Source of the DNA: JAIBJN01 sp963847985
Lineage (GTDB): Bacteria; Actinomycetota; Thermoleophilia; Gaiellales; Gaiellaceae
Direction: 5' to 3'
NCBI GenBank assembly: GCA_963847985.1
Contig: CAWKBS010000008.1
Location: 62,001 to 126,000 of the forward strand
DNA length: 64,000 nucleotides
Shown in pieces: positions 9,229 to 17,744 of the stretch. The translations under genes were made by a program, and so were the position numbers. The notes beneath the pieces are model-generated. The model ran no database searches and had not been told where the DNA came from. It saw only the letters and a list, made by a program, of their open reading frames with translations. Numbering within the stretch: position 1 is the first letter of the stretch; each line of letters starts with the position of its first letter.

Positions 9229-11112
9229 ATGACCCGCTCGAAAGCGTTGACGCTTTGCGTGCTGGTGATGGGCTTGATGCTGCTCGGGGTCGCTCCTGCG
9301 TACGCGCAGCAGGAGGGATTCATCCCGATCGCGCCCACGAAGGCGAACAAGACGATCACGCTCACCGGTCAGGACATGACTATCCAGGACATCGTTGACA
9401 TCGCCCGCTACGGGGCAAAGGTGAAGATCGCCAAGCGGCACACCAAGTACATGAACCGTGCCTACAACCTGATCATCGAGGCCTCGCGCCAGGGCATTCC
9501 CGTCTACCGCTTCAACCGCGGCGCGGGGGCGGCGCGCGAGACGGTGATCTTCGAGGGGGATCCCTACGAGCCCGCGAACCTTCTCAACCTCCAGACGCGG
9601 CGGATCAATGCGGCGAACGGCGGGCGCTGGCGGGTTTTCGAGCCCTATCGGCCCTATGTAGAGGCCGAGGAGGTCGTCCGGGCCATGATGGCCGTGCGGG
9701 CGAACAACATCATGTACGTCGCGAACGGCCCAGCGACCGCACAGAAGATCACTGATCTCCTCAACAACCGGATTACGCCGCTCACCCAGGGCGACGGCTT
9801 CTACCACGGCGAAGGCGACCTACCGCAGGCGGGCAACGTCGAGGCCGCGATCTTCGGCTTCGGTGACGTTTTCTACAAGGGCCAGCGCATGCCGGCGATC
9901 GACGCGCTCAACCAGGCCGGCGTGGAGCCAGGCGGCGTCGACCCGAACGATCCTGAGAACGACATGGGCCTGTTCCGGGGGATCTACAGCACCAACGCGT
10001 ACACGCTGGGCCAGGCGGCACTGCTCGTGACCGATGCGAAGAAGGTGCTCGACTGGTACGACCTGATCTTCTCGGTCTCGATGCACGGCCTGAACAGCAG
10101 CATCACACCGTTGAGCGCGGTCCCCATGGACCTCGAGAGGCCGCTGCCCTACGCCGTCTGGCAGGCGCACCGGATGCTCGACATCCTGGGCGACAGCTAC
10201 CTGTACGACCTCGAGTTCCAGGTCGTGAACGGCCAGGTGCAGGGGATCCCGCGGTTGCTCCAGGATCCTCTGAGCTATCGCACCTACCAGTGGCGCAACG
10301 GCGCCGCGTGGCGGGCGTGGGACGAGCTGAGGAGGACGACGCTCCTGGAGATCAACTCCTCGGACCACAACCCGTCGACCGCCCCGGGCACGCGTCCAAG
10401 TGACTCCCCGGAGCTCCAGACGCCGTGGTTCATGCGCCACTACGTCAAGCCCACCCCGGCGAACACGCCGTATCAGGGCTGGAAGAGCGAGGGCGGGTTC
10501 ACGCTCTCGAACTCGAACTTCAACAAGACGGAGCTCGCTGGGAACGTCGAGCAGTTCACGATCGCGCTCACGGACACCGTGCACACGGTCGCCCTGCGGA
10601 CGCTCAGGATCGGGCAGCCGTTCTTCTCGGTGATCCTCCCGAGCGACGTGCTCACCCCCGAGCAGCTTGCGCGGGCGGCCCCGCAGCACGAGGGCTCCGC
10701 CGTGATCGGGGCTCTCGTCGACGAGCTCCAGGCGCTCACCATGCCCATCCCGGTTGAGTTCGACGCAGAGCGAATCCATCCGGACGAGACGACGACGTTC
10801 GGGAGCGAGAAGGTCGCCAAGTCGCGGCTGGCGCTCGACGTTTCACTGCGACTGATCGGCCAGGAGGCGCTCGCCGCGACCTTCTGGGCCGACGTCCGCC
10901 GGGCGCAGAAGCCCTCGCGCTCGTTTGGCGACGTCCCCGAGTGCGCGTGGGATGCCTTCCGCGAGGTCATCCCGTGGCAGGCCGATCCCGCGACGCGGCC
11001 CCCGAACCCGGGCGAGATCGCGTACGAGTTCCTGCGCGACAACGAGCCCGTGACCTGCCTGGGCGACCTCGCCGAGGCGCCCACGTTCAAGAAGAAGGGA
11101 TCGAGCCGGTAG
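9229..11112 (+). CDS. Secreted aromatic amino acid lyase homologue lacking the MIO triad
   Basis: A 627-residue protein with a signal peptide (cleavage near PAYAQQ, about 26) and a HAL/PAL-type fold. Matching blocks: TLTGQDMTIQDIVDIARYGA at the start, VYRFNRGAGA (the VYGVNTGFG block), FYKGQRMPAIDALNQAGVEP, LLQDPLSYR (the QDxYSxR block) and LLEINSSDHNPS (the ExNSxTDNP block). Active lyases cyclise Ala-Ser-Gly before D-L; here residues 194-196 are Gly-Glu-Gly (HGEGDLP), so the MIO cofactor cannot form, and the LNGT Asn is replaced (LFRGI). It is probably a non-lyase secreted relative. ATG has AAGGAGGAG upstream. A hairpin follows the gene. Confidence 0.8.
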   Translation: MTRSKALTLCVLVMGLMLLGVAPAYAQQEGFIPIAPTKANKTITLTGQDMTIQDIVDIARYGAKVKIAKRHTKYMNRAYNLIIEASRQGIPVYRFNRGAGAARETVIFEGDPYEPANLLNLQTRRINAANGGRWRVFEPYRPYVEAEEVVRAMMAVRANNIMYVANGPATAQKITDLLNNRITPLTQGDGFYHGEGDLPQAGNVEAAIFGFGDVFYKGQRMPAIDALNQAGVEPGGVDPNDPENDMGLFRGIYSTNAYTLGQAALLVTDAKKVLDWYDLIFSVSMHGLNSSITPLSAVPMDLERPLPYAVWQAHRMLDILGDSYLYDLEFQVVNGQVQGIPRLLQDPLSYRTYQWRNGAAWRAWDELRRTTLLEINSSDHNPSTAPGTRPSDSPELQTPWFMRHYVKPTPANTPYQGWKSEGGFTLSNSNFNKTELAGNVEQFTIALTDTVHTVALRTLRIGQPFFSVILPSDVLTPEQLARAAPQHEGSAVIGALVDELQALTMPIPVEFDAERIHPDETTTFGSEKVAKSRLALDVSLRLIGQEALAATFWADVRRAQKPSRSFGDVPECAWDAFREVIPWQADPATRPPNPGEIAYEFLRDNEPVTCLGDLAEAPTFKKKGSSR

Positions 11113-11123
11113 CCCGCTTCCGG

Positions 11124-11534
11124 GTGCCGATTCGCGACGGCCGCCCCCGGGGTGTCTCCCGGGGGCGGCTGTCCGTAGCTGCGCTGTGGGCGAGTGCTCT
11201 CGTCGCCGCCGGCTGCGGGGGCGAGGCGGACAGGCCACCGCCGGGGAATCAGGTCGACCGGATCGCCGCCGCGACCGCCACGATCGTCATCCAGTGCCGC
11301 GCCGCCGAGAGCGGCTTCATCTCGAAGGTGAACCAGGACGCTGTCGAGAGCGAAGTCGACGTGCTCGTCGAGGCAACCGACGAATTCGACCTGGACGAGA
11401 CCTTCCTCCTGCCTGCGCCGGCGATCGAGCCCGAGACCACGCTCCGGGAGCAGATCGAGCTGGCGATAGCGCGGCTGGAGGACGACGACTGCTCGCCCGA
11501 CGACGCCGAGCGGCTCCGCGAGGCGATCGACTGA
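11124..11534 (+). CDS. Small lipoprotein
   Basis: A 136-residue protein with a lipobox (ALVAAGC, Cys at 31) after an Arg-rich N-region, so it should be lipid-anchored on the outer face of the membrane. The mature part is acidic and helical with one further Cys pair (QCRA, DDCSPDD). I do not recognise the family. The GTG start at 11124 places it 11 bases after the lyase homologue, but a 12-bp perfect hairpin falls inside its first codons, so expression may be attenuated relative to the upstream gene. Confidence 0.6.
   Translation: MPIRDGRPRGVSRGRLSVAALWASALVAAGCGGEADRPPPGNQVDRIAAATATIVIQCRAAESGFISKVNQDAVESEVDVLVEATDEFDLDETFLLPAPAIEPETTLREQIELAIARLEDDDCSPDDAERLREAID
11140..11169 (+). terminator. 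Stem-loop after lyase homologue
   Basis: Perfect 12-bp stem GCCGCCCCCGGG / CCCGGGGGCGGC with a 6-nt loop, 28 bases after the lyase-homologue stop. It lies within the lipoprotein's leader codons; terminator or attenuator. Confidence 0.5.
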
Positions 11535-11551
11535 CTCAGTGAATCGGACAA

Positions 11552-11581
11552 AGAGGGGGCGGCCCGATGGCCGCCCCCTCT
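11552..11581. terminator. Bidirectional terminator
   Basis: Perfect 13-bp stem AGAGGGGGCGGCC / GGCCGCCCCCTCT with a CGAT loop, between the converging lipoprotein and M28 peptidase genes. Confidence 0.8.
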
Positions 11582-11604
11582 CATTCCTGCGTTTTGCGAG
11601 TTGG

Positions 11605-13191
11605 TTACGGGACGAACGTGCCCCGCGAGCCGGCCGGAGCCGGGAGGTCGCTCTTGCCCTGTCCGGGCACCCGCTCGCCGGGAACGCCGTTCACCGTTTC
11701 CGTCGAGTACGCGAACGTGAGAGCCGCGAACCCGATCGCGTCCGAGTTGACGTCGAGCGCGTGGAGATTCACATTGCCGAACGTGTCGCAGACTGCGTGG
11801 TAGCACGGGTCGAACTGCGCACCCACGGTCCCACCCCAGATCGAGGCCTGCTCGGCGGTCTTCCGCACCTCGGCGCCGGTGAACAGGCCGCCAGCGGGGA
11901 TGCCGTTGACGATGAACGCCTGGTAGTCGCTGCGTCCGTCGAACGCGGAATCGTCGTACGGCTCGCCCTTGAGCGTGTAGTAGGACTCGAAGAGATCCTC
12001 GATCGCGGTCGATCCGGGCGGAACGGCCACCGGAGCGACGAAGCTCGACTGGTCGGCGTCCTGCATCATGAAGATGTAGTTCGGCGAGCCGACCATGTCG
12101 AAGTTCAGGTAGAGAGCGATCCGATCCTTCTCCGCCTGGCTCAGGCCGTTGACGTAGTTCGTCGAGCCGACGAGCCCGCTCTCCTCAGCACCCCACCACG
12201 CGAACCGCATCGTGTTCCGCGGCTTGATGTTGGCGAGCTGCTCGGCGGCCTCGAGTAGCGCGGCGCTGCCGGAGCCGTTGTCGTTGATGCCCGGCCCGTC
12301 CAACACCGAGTCGAGGTGAGCGCCGGCCATGACGACGTTGTCGTCATTCGTGCCGGTCTTCTCGGCGAGCACGTTGAAGGTAGGCAGGATCTGGCGGAAC
12401 GTGTTGGCGAACACCCGCATCCGCAGGCCGGAGGTGCCGGCCAGCGTCACGCCCAGCGGGTAGGTGGTGCCGAGCACCGGGATCCCGCTCGTGTTGTTGG
12501 CGGTGAGGGTCACGGCGGGAATGCCCTGACGGTCGGGGGTGGCCGCGTTGCCCTGGTTGAAGATCACGATGCCGACGGCTCCCGCAGCCGCGGCGTTCTC
12601 GGCCTTGATCTCGAAGGTGCAGGTGCCGCGCTGCAGCAGCGCGATGTTTCCGACGGGGAAGCCGGCGAAGTCAGCCGCCTCGCACCCGCTGGTCGAGGTG
12701 TTGCCGAGGCCGAGCATGAGATCGACGGCCGTGACGTTGGCGGTGACATCACCGGGGTCGCTCTGGGTGATGACTCCGAAGTCGACGTCCTCGACGTAGG
12801 TGGTCGGAGTCGGCAAGACCTGCTGCAGAGTCGAAGCTCCGATCACCTCAAAGGCGAGGTAGTCGAACGGCTGCACCGTGACGTCGTAGCCGGCCGCCTC
12901 GAGCTTGTCGACCACGTAGTCGACCGATCGGTCGTAGCCAGGACGGCCGGAGAAGCGGTTCCCGCCGTTGGCGTCGGCGATCGCCTGGAACGCGGCCTGG
13001 TGGGCGCGCACCTGGTCGAGCCGGATGCACTCGGTGATCTTCTGGTACGTGTTGTTGTTGCGCTTGTCGCAGGCTCTCTGCGAGACCTGTGCAAACGCGG
13101 TGTTGGCGGACACCATGGCCGCCAGCGCGACGGCCACGATGACCAGGCCCTGAACGCGTCCGCGCCCAAGGGCTCGTGTGAGTCCCCTCAT
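11605..13191 (-). CDS. Secreted M28-family aminopeptidase with PA domain
   Basis: A 528-residue exported zinc peptidase. Signal peptide ~1-34 (ending NTAFAQ). A protease-associated domain at about 130-260 (FPVGNIALLQRGTCTFEIKA, AGAVGIVIFNQGN) is inserted before the catalytic domain. Metal and catalytic residues are visible in GAHLDSVLDGPGINDNGSGS, FAWWGAEESGLVGS and NFDMVGSPN, the order expected for M28 aminopeptidases. Probably releases amino acids from extracellular peptides. The ATG has GGGAG upstream. It converges on the lipoprotein gene across a shared terminator. Confidence 0.9.
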   Translation of the reverse strand: MRGLTRALGRGRVQGLVIVAVALAAMVSANTAFAQVSQRACDKRNNNTYQKITECIRLDQVRAHQAAFQAIADANGGNRFSGRPGYDRSVDYVVDKLEAAGYDVTVQPFDYLAFEVIGASTLQQVLPTPTTYVEDVDFGVITQSDPGDVTANVTAVDLMLGLGNTSTSGCEAADFAGFPVGNIALLQRGTCTFEIKAENAAAAGAVGIVIFNQGNAATPDRQGIPAVTLTANNTSGIPVLGTTYPLGVTLAGTSGLRMRVFANTFRQILPTFNVLAEKTGTNDDNVVMAGAHLDSVLDGPGINDNGSGSAALLEAAEQLANIKPRNTMRFAWWGAEESGLVGSTNYVNGLSQAEKDRIALYLNFDMVGSPNYIFMMQDADQSSFVAPVAVPPGSTAIEDLFESYYTLKGEPYDDSAFDGRSDYQAFIVNGIPAGGLFTGAEVRKTAEQASIWGGTVGAQFDPCYHAVCDTFGNVNLHALDVNSDAIGFAALTFAYSTETVNGVPGERVPGQGKSDLPAPAGSRGTFVP

Positions 13192-13323
13192 CGTTTCTCC
13201 CTTTCCGTTTGCCCCAATGTCCGCGGCTGGCTGTACGTCCCGACCAGCCGCAGACTGTGCAGGATAGCCCGTGCGCGAGCAAGATAAAAGTGGCAGCCGC
13301 CACGACGGGCGACGTGCTTCGGC

Positions 13324-14415
13324 TCAGTGGACGTTGCTGCCGCGCCGGAAGGCGCGGATGACGTTGTCGCGTAGGACCTTTCGGGTTGCCGCCTGGCCGA
13401 TTCGCGCCTCGAGCTTCGGAGCAAAGGTGCGATAGAGGTAGGCGGGGTCGCGGCTGTACTGGAAGGCCGGAGGGTTGAGGACGACGCAGGCGTCGGTCGA
13501 GACCATCACCCGGTCGCCGAACCCCGCGTCCACCATGCCCTGGATGCGGTCGAGCATGGACTCGTCGTCCGTCGGGCCGCCCCAGAAGGGATCCTTGGGG
13601 TTCTCGTCGCTGATCGCGTCGTACTGGATCGTTGCCCCGCGCCTGGCCATGGCCTTGTGGTCGTCGAGGCTCGAGGGCTGGGCATGGCCCCAGACCAGGC
13701 GGCGCACATCGAAGCCCTCCTGCTCGAGCGTCCTGACGACGGCGCGCATCGCGTCCGCGAACGGGCTGTGGAGGCCGATCGTCGAGCCGGCCTTCTTGGC
13801 AGCCCGAGCTGCGGCGCGGTGGATCTTCGTCTCGTCCGGCGTCGGGCCCGACTCGGTCGTCGAAATCTTGATCTGCCCGGCCCGGATGGTCGTCTCGTCG
13901 ATCCCCTGGGTCAGCTCGCGGTAGAAGTAGTCCGCCAACTCGGGGATGGATCGGTTGGCGAGCGGCGGGGGGATGAAGGTCTTGTAGATGCCGGTCGAGC
14001 AGACGATGTTCATGCCGCTCCGGCGAGAGACGTCGCGAATCATCAGGGCGTTCCGGCCGATCCCGATGGGGCTCCACTCGATCAGGAGATTGGCGTCGTA
14101 CGCGCGAAGCTCCAACATCCTCGCGACGCAGGCGCCGGTCGTGTCCGACCAGTTGACGTCCATGTACCCGGCGTCCGTCGCCCCGAGGAAGTCGGTGAAG
14201 AGGTGCTCGTGGGCGAACGTCAGGCCGATCTGGTTGCCCTTGACTGGACCGGTGACCGTCTCGAGCACGAGGCCCGCGACGCCGTCCGACCCCGAGGCTG
14301 CCCGAGACTCTTCCGGCCACAGCAGAGACCCGGTCGAGCCGGCGGCGGCGAGCGTTCCCGCTGCACCGGCCAGCAGGGCGCGCCGATCAAAAGCTCGTTC
14401 CCGTTTGCGAGCCAC
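13324..14415 (-). CDS. Phosphotriesterase-like amidohydrolase, Tat-type signal
   Basis: A 363-residue TIM-barrel metallohydrolase of the phosphotriesterase/lactonase branch. The N-terminus DRRALLAGAAGTLAAAG is a twin-arginine-style signal. The first metal pair is in TFAHEHLFTDF, the bridging region around GQIKISTTE (Lys in the carbamate position), further His in GLHSPFA and WGHAQPS, and the final Asp in STDACVVLN. Substrate unknown; lactones or organophosphates are typical. GTG 14415 is chosen because GAGAGGAG lies 8 bases upstream; the longer start has none. Confidence 0.75.
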   Translation of the reverse strand: MARKRERAFDRRALLAGAAGTLAAAGSTGSLLWPEESRAASGSDGVAGLVLETVTGPVKGNQIGLTFAHEHLFTDFLGATDAGYMDVNWSDTTGACVARMLELRAYDANLLIEWSPIGIGRNALMIRDVSRRSGMNIVCSTGIYKTFIPPPLANRSIPELADYFYRELTQGIDETTIRAGQIKISTTESGPTPDETKIHRAAARAAKKAGSTIGLHSPFADAMRAVVRTLEQEGFDVRRLVWGHAQPSSLDDHKAMARRGATIQYDAISDENPKDPFWGGPTDDESMLDRIQGMVDAGFGDRVMVSTDACVVLNPPAFQYSRDPAYLYRTFAPKLEARIGQAATRKVLRDNVIRAFRRGSNVH

Positions 14416-14539
14416 TGGAGACACTCCTCTCTGGGGCGCCTCGAAGCCGCCCCGGGCCACGCGCGATGTCAGGGAGCGCCGAGTATCCGACTGGCGGTCG
14501 AGTCCGTCAAGGCTTCCGCAGCAGGGACGTCTTCCAGGT

Positions 14540-14577
14540 ACGGAGCGGCGCAGGAGTCGAACCTACCCAGCGACGGG
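14540..14577 (-). repeat. Duplicate of the selC 3' end (possible att site)
   Basis: 38 bp identical to 15896-15933, the 3' terminus of the tRNA-Sec gene (acceptor arm, T arm and part of the variable arm), in the same orientation on the far side of ltrA. A downstream copy of a tRNA 3' end is the usual mark of a tRNA-targeted integration event. No integrase lies between. Confidence 0.8.
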
Positions 14578-14633
14578 GTCGGCACGCCGCGGATTGTCGA
14601 CCTCGATCACGAATCCTTTTCCGCGGCCGCTCG

Positions 14634-15797
14634 TCATTCCATGATCTCGGGGTGGCGAACCTGTACCCGGTACTCCCGGCGGGCGATGGCCTCGTACGCC
14701 ACCAGCAGTGAGCACACGGCGGCGGCGAGGGCGAGTGCCGCAAGTGCCGGGATCGAGGCTGCGGCCGGAATGAGGGCGAGCAAGAGAACTGCGGCGACCG
14801 TGCGCCGCCGGAAGATCCTGCCCATCGTCCTGAACAGGAACGCGATCTCGGCGAGCAGGTAGAGCGCGACGCCGCCGCAGAGCGCCACGGCCGGCACGGT
14901 GTCGAGCGCCTCGTCGAGCTGGTGGAGCGTCGTCTCGAGGCCAAAGGCGAAGAGGACGATGCCGGCGACCATCGGCAGGTGGAGGTAGCTGTAGGCGTGC
15001 AGCGCGAGCCGGTGCAGCTCCAGGCCCCTCGCCTGCACGAGCCGCCTCCGCGCGAAGATCGCGGCCACGTCGAAGTAGAGCCACCACAACGCCGAGACGA
15101 CGACGATTCCGAACCCGGCGGCCACGACCACTCCCGTGTCCAGCTCGAGGCCGGCACCGACGCCGATGGAGATGAGCGACTCTCCGAGCGCGATCAGGAT
15201 GATCAACCCGTGCCGCTCGGCAAAGTGCTCGGACGCGACCCGCCAGCCGCGTCCCACCCCGATCGCAACCGGGCCGAGATAGTCGATCGCCAGCGCGACC
15301 ACCCAGACCACGATGCGCGCGTCGCCCTCGAGGAAGCCGGCGAACACGAGCAGCAAGGGGCCAAGGACCGCGGTCGGCGCGAACCGGACGAGAGCACCGT
15401 GCCGATCCGGATCGTCGCGGCTGGCGATGGCGGAGAGGACGAGATGAAGCAGGCGGACGAGGAGGTAGGCGAGCCCGAAGAACACGGCGTCGTCTCCGAA
15501 GGCGCCAGGCACCGCCAGCGCGGCGCCGAACATCGCCCCCATCGCGGCGAGCATCGCCAGCCGGACGCCGCCCTCATCGACATCCATCGCGCTCGTCAAC
15601 CATGCGTACACGCTCCACGCCCACCAGAGCGCCGCGAGCACGAGCATCCCGCGGAACACTCCGCCCCAGGTCGGGTCGTCCACCAGCAGGCTCGTCACCT
15701 GGGTGAACGCGAACACGAAGACCAGGTCGAAGAAGAGCTCGAGCGGGGTGACCTGATGCTCGTCGCCGTGTTCGAGCTCGCGCTCGGCGTCGGACAC
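14634..15797 (-). CDS. ltrA: Low temperature requirement protein A (LtrA) family
   Basis: A 387-residue polytopic membrane protein with about ten hydrophobic helices, matching the LtrA family: it opens VTPLELFFDLVFVFAFTQV, the strongest family signature, and has HFAERHGLIILIALGESLI in the middle. Named from Listeria cold-growth mutants; the molecular activity is not established. It lies alone between two copies of the tRNA-Sec 3' end, suggesting it arrived as, or remains from, a mobile segment. A -10-like TAGGGT ends 6 nt before the GTG start. Confidence 0.85.
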   Translation of the reverse strand: MSDAERELEHGDEHQVTPLELFFDLVFVFAFTQVTSLLVDDPTWGGVFRGMLVLAALWWAWSVYAWLTSAMDVDEGGVRLAMLAAMGAMFGAALAVPGAFGDDAVFFGLAYLLVRLLHLVLSAIASRDDPDRHGALVRFAPTAVLGPLLLVFAGFLEGDARIVVWVVALAIDYLGPVAIGVGRGWRVASEHFAERHGLIILIALGESLISIGVGAGLELDTGVVVAAGFGIVVVSALWWLYFDVAAIFARRRLVQARGLELHRLALHAYSYLHLPMVAGIVLFAFGLETTLHQLDEALDTVPAVALCGGVALYLLAEIAFLFRTMGRIFRRRTVAAVLLLALIPAAASIPALAALALAAAVCSLLVAYEAIARREYRVQVRHPEIME

Positions 15798-15803
15798 GAG
15801 CGG

Positions 15804-15809
15804 ACCCTA
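15804..15809 (-). promoter_or_regulatory. -10 element of ltrA
   Basis: TAGGGT on the minus strand, 6 nt before the ltrA GTG; suggests a leaderless transcript. Confidence 0.4.
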
Positions 15810-15896
15810 GCCCAAGAGTCCGCACGCGAGCGCGAGCCGTAGGAACCGCCGTGCGCGCGTCACGAACAGATCTCGCACCCCCTGAAAACCGTCTAA

Positions 15897-15988
15897 CGGA
15901 GCGGCGCAGGAGTCGAACCTACCCAGCGACGGGTTACGCCGCCTCACCGGTTTTGAAGACCGGCTGGGCCACCGGGCCCGGCCGCTCC
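15897..15988 (-). tRNA. selC: tRNA-Sec (anticodon UCA)
   Basis: A 92-nt gene that folds as selenocysteine tRNA. The acceptor stem has 8 bp (GGAGCGGC with GCCGCTCC) and a G discriminator; CCA is not encoded. The anticodon arm is CCGGT-CTTCAAA-ACCGG, with TCA at positions 34-36. A long variable arm and a T arm GTAGG-TTCGACT-CCTGC follow. The 5' end is 9 bp from the selB stop. Together with selB and selA it forms a compact Sec-decoding locus; selD is not in the window. Confidence 0.95.
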
Positions 15989-15997
15989 GGGAGGAAC

Positions 15998-17744
15998 CTA
16001 GCCGGTCCGTGCCCTGCGGCGCAGGACGCGCTCGTCGCCCTGTCGGCGTGTGACGCCGTCGGAGTCGAACCGCTCGAGCAGGAGCTGCGCCGGCTTGCGG
16101 CTCGTTCCCAGCAGGTCGCGGAAGCGGGCGAGCGTGATCGAGCCGGCGGCCTCGCATTCGTCGACGAGGAGCCGTTTCGCCTCCTCGTACGCAGCGGTGC
16201 CCACAGCCGTGCCGTCGCCGAGCCGGACGAGCCGCCCCGCCTGCTCGAGGAAGCGCGCCAGCTCGGCGTCCTCGACCTTCACCGGGGCCGTGCCCGCAGC
16301 CTCGAGCTCGTCCTCGAGGCGCTCGGCGGCCTCGGCGCGGTCGCCGAGCCCGGCGGTGGCGCCGGGGGCATAGGCCAGGCCGCCGCGGCGCTCGATCGGA
16401 AGGAGCGGCAACAGGGCAGGCGCCCAGGGCCGCGCCGGCAGCAGCTCTCCAACCGGAATCCCCGGGTCGAGCGCGGAGGCGGCCGCCCGCTCGTCGAGAG
16501 CGCGGATGACGCCGTAGCGCAGCTCCTCGAGCTGCTCGGGCGCCAGGTACCAGTCTCCGGCGCGAACGGCTGCGGCGAGCCCGGCGTCGAGCTGCTCCGG
16601 GGAGAGGAGGCCGCGTCGCGCGAGATCCTCGCGGCGGAGCGGCTCGCCCTCCGCCGAGAGCGCGGCCAGCACGATGGAGGCCGGATCGCCCTGCTCCAGC
16701 AGGTCGAGGCGCTCCGCCGAGGTGCGTCTCGGCGGCGCCGGGTCGAGCACGATGCCGCCGCCCAGCGTCGTCCCCTCGCGAAGCACGACCCGGTCGCCGC
16801 GGGCGGCGAGGACCGGCGAGGCGAGGCGGAGCTGGGCCCGAGCGTCGTCGATTCGCACGACCCGGGCGACGTGCTCCGCGGTGCCGTGATGCACGTGGAG
16901 GCGCGCGCCGGTCCGCGATCTCCGTGAGCGGCGCCAGTGCGACGTCGAGGCGGTAGCTGAGCGGATAGGCGCCGGGCTCCGCGAGCGCATCGCCCCGCCG
17001 GAGGGCGGTGCGCTCGACGCCCGGAAGGGCGACCGCGACCCGCTGGCCGGCCGCGGCGCGCTCGACGGGCCGATCGTGGACCTGCACGCTCCGGACGCGG
17101 ACGTCGAGACCGCCGGGCTCCGCTCGGAGCGTGTCCCCTTCGCCGACCGACCCCGACCAGAGGGTCCCCGTCACGACCGTGCCGATGCCGCGCAGCGTGA
17201 AGACGCGGTCGACGAAGAGTCGAGCGGGGCCCGTAGCGGGCCGCGGCTCGACACGGTCTGCGGCTTCTGCAAGCGCCGAGCGAAGCTCGTCCAGGCCTTC
17301 GCCGGTCGCCGCGCTCGTCGCCACGACGCGGGCGTCCGGGACGAGCTCGCGCGCCTCGGCGAGCGCCAGCTCGCGCGAGTCTCCGTCGACGGCGTCCACC
17401 TTCGTCACGGCGACGACACCGTGCTCGACCCCGAGCAGCTCGAGGATGGCCAGGTGCTCGCGCGTCTGTGGGCGGGCCCCCTCGCCGGCGTCGACCACGA
17501 GGAGGAAGAGGTCGATGCCCGACGCGCCCGCGACCATGGTGCGCACGAACCGCTCGTGGCCGGGCACGTCGACGAGCGAGAGCCGGCGCCCGTCCGGCAG
17601 CTCGAGCGGCGCGTAGCCGAGATCGATGGAGATGCCGCGTCGCTGCTCCTCCGGCAGCCGATCCGTGTCCTTCCCGGTCAGCGCTCTGACGAGCCAGGTC
17701 TTCCCGTGGTCGACGTGACCCGCGGTGCCGACCGTCAGCGGCAC
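15998..17744 (-). CDS. selB: Selenocysteine-specific elongation factor SelB, frameshifted
   Basis: Delivers Sec-tRNA to UGA codons at SECIS elements. The N-terminal GTPase starts MPLTVGTAGHVDHGKTWL (P-loop) with DVPGHERF (G3) and TKVDA (G4), followed by EF-Tu-like domains. At about 16901-16907 the frame breaks: L-T-E-I-A-D-R is in one frame and A-R-L-H-V-H-H-G-T, the expected continuation, is in another, requiring removal of one base (or addition of two) in a GCGCGCG run. The rest, including the winged-helix C-terminal domains that bind SECIS RNA, is intact to 15998. Corrected length is about 581 residues. GTG 17744 overlaps the selA 3' end by 10 bp. Confidence 0.85.

Noticed and set aside
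14540..14633. Second complete tRNA-Sec gene next to ltrA
   Set aside because: Only the 3' 38 bp matches selC; although GAGCGGC occurs ~90 nt away and could mimic an acceptor 5' half, there is no anticodon or D arm, so it is not a tRNA.
15998..17744. Programmed frameshift in selB
   Set aside because: No slippery heptamer or downstream pseudoknot is evident at the break, and other +1 breaks in the window favour error or mutation.
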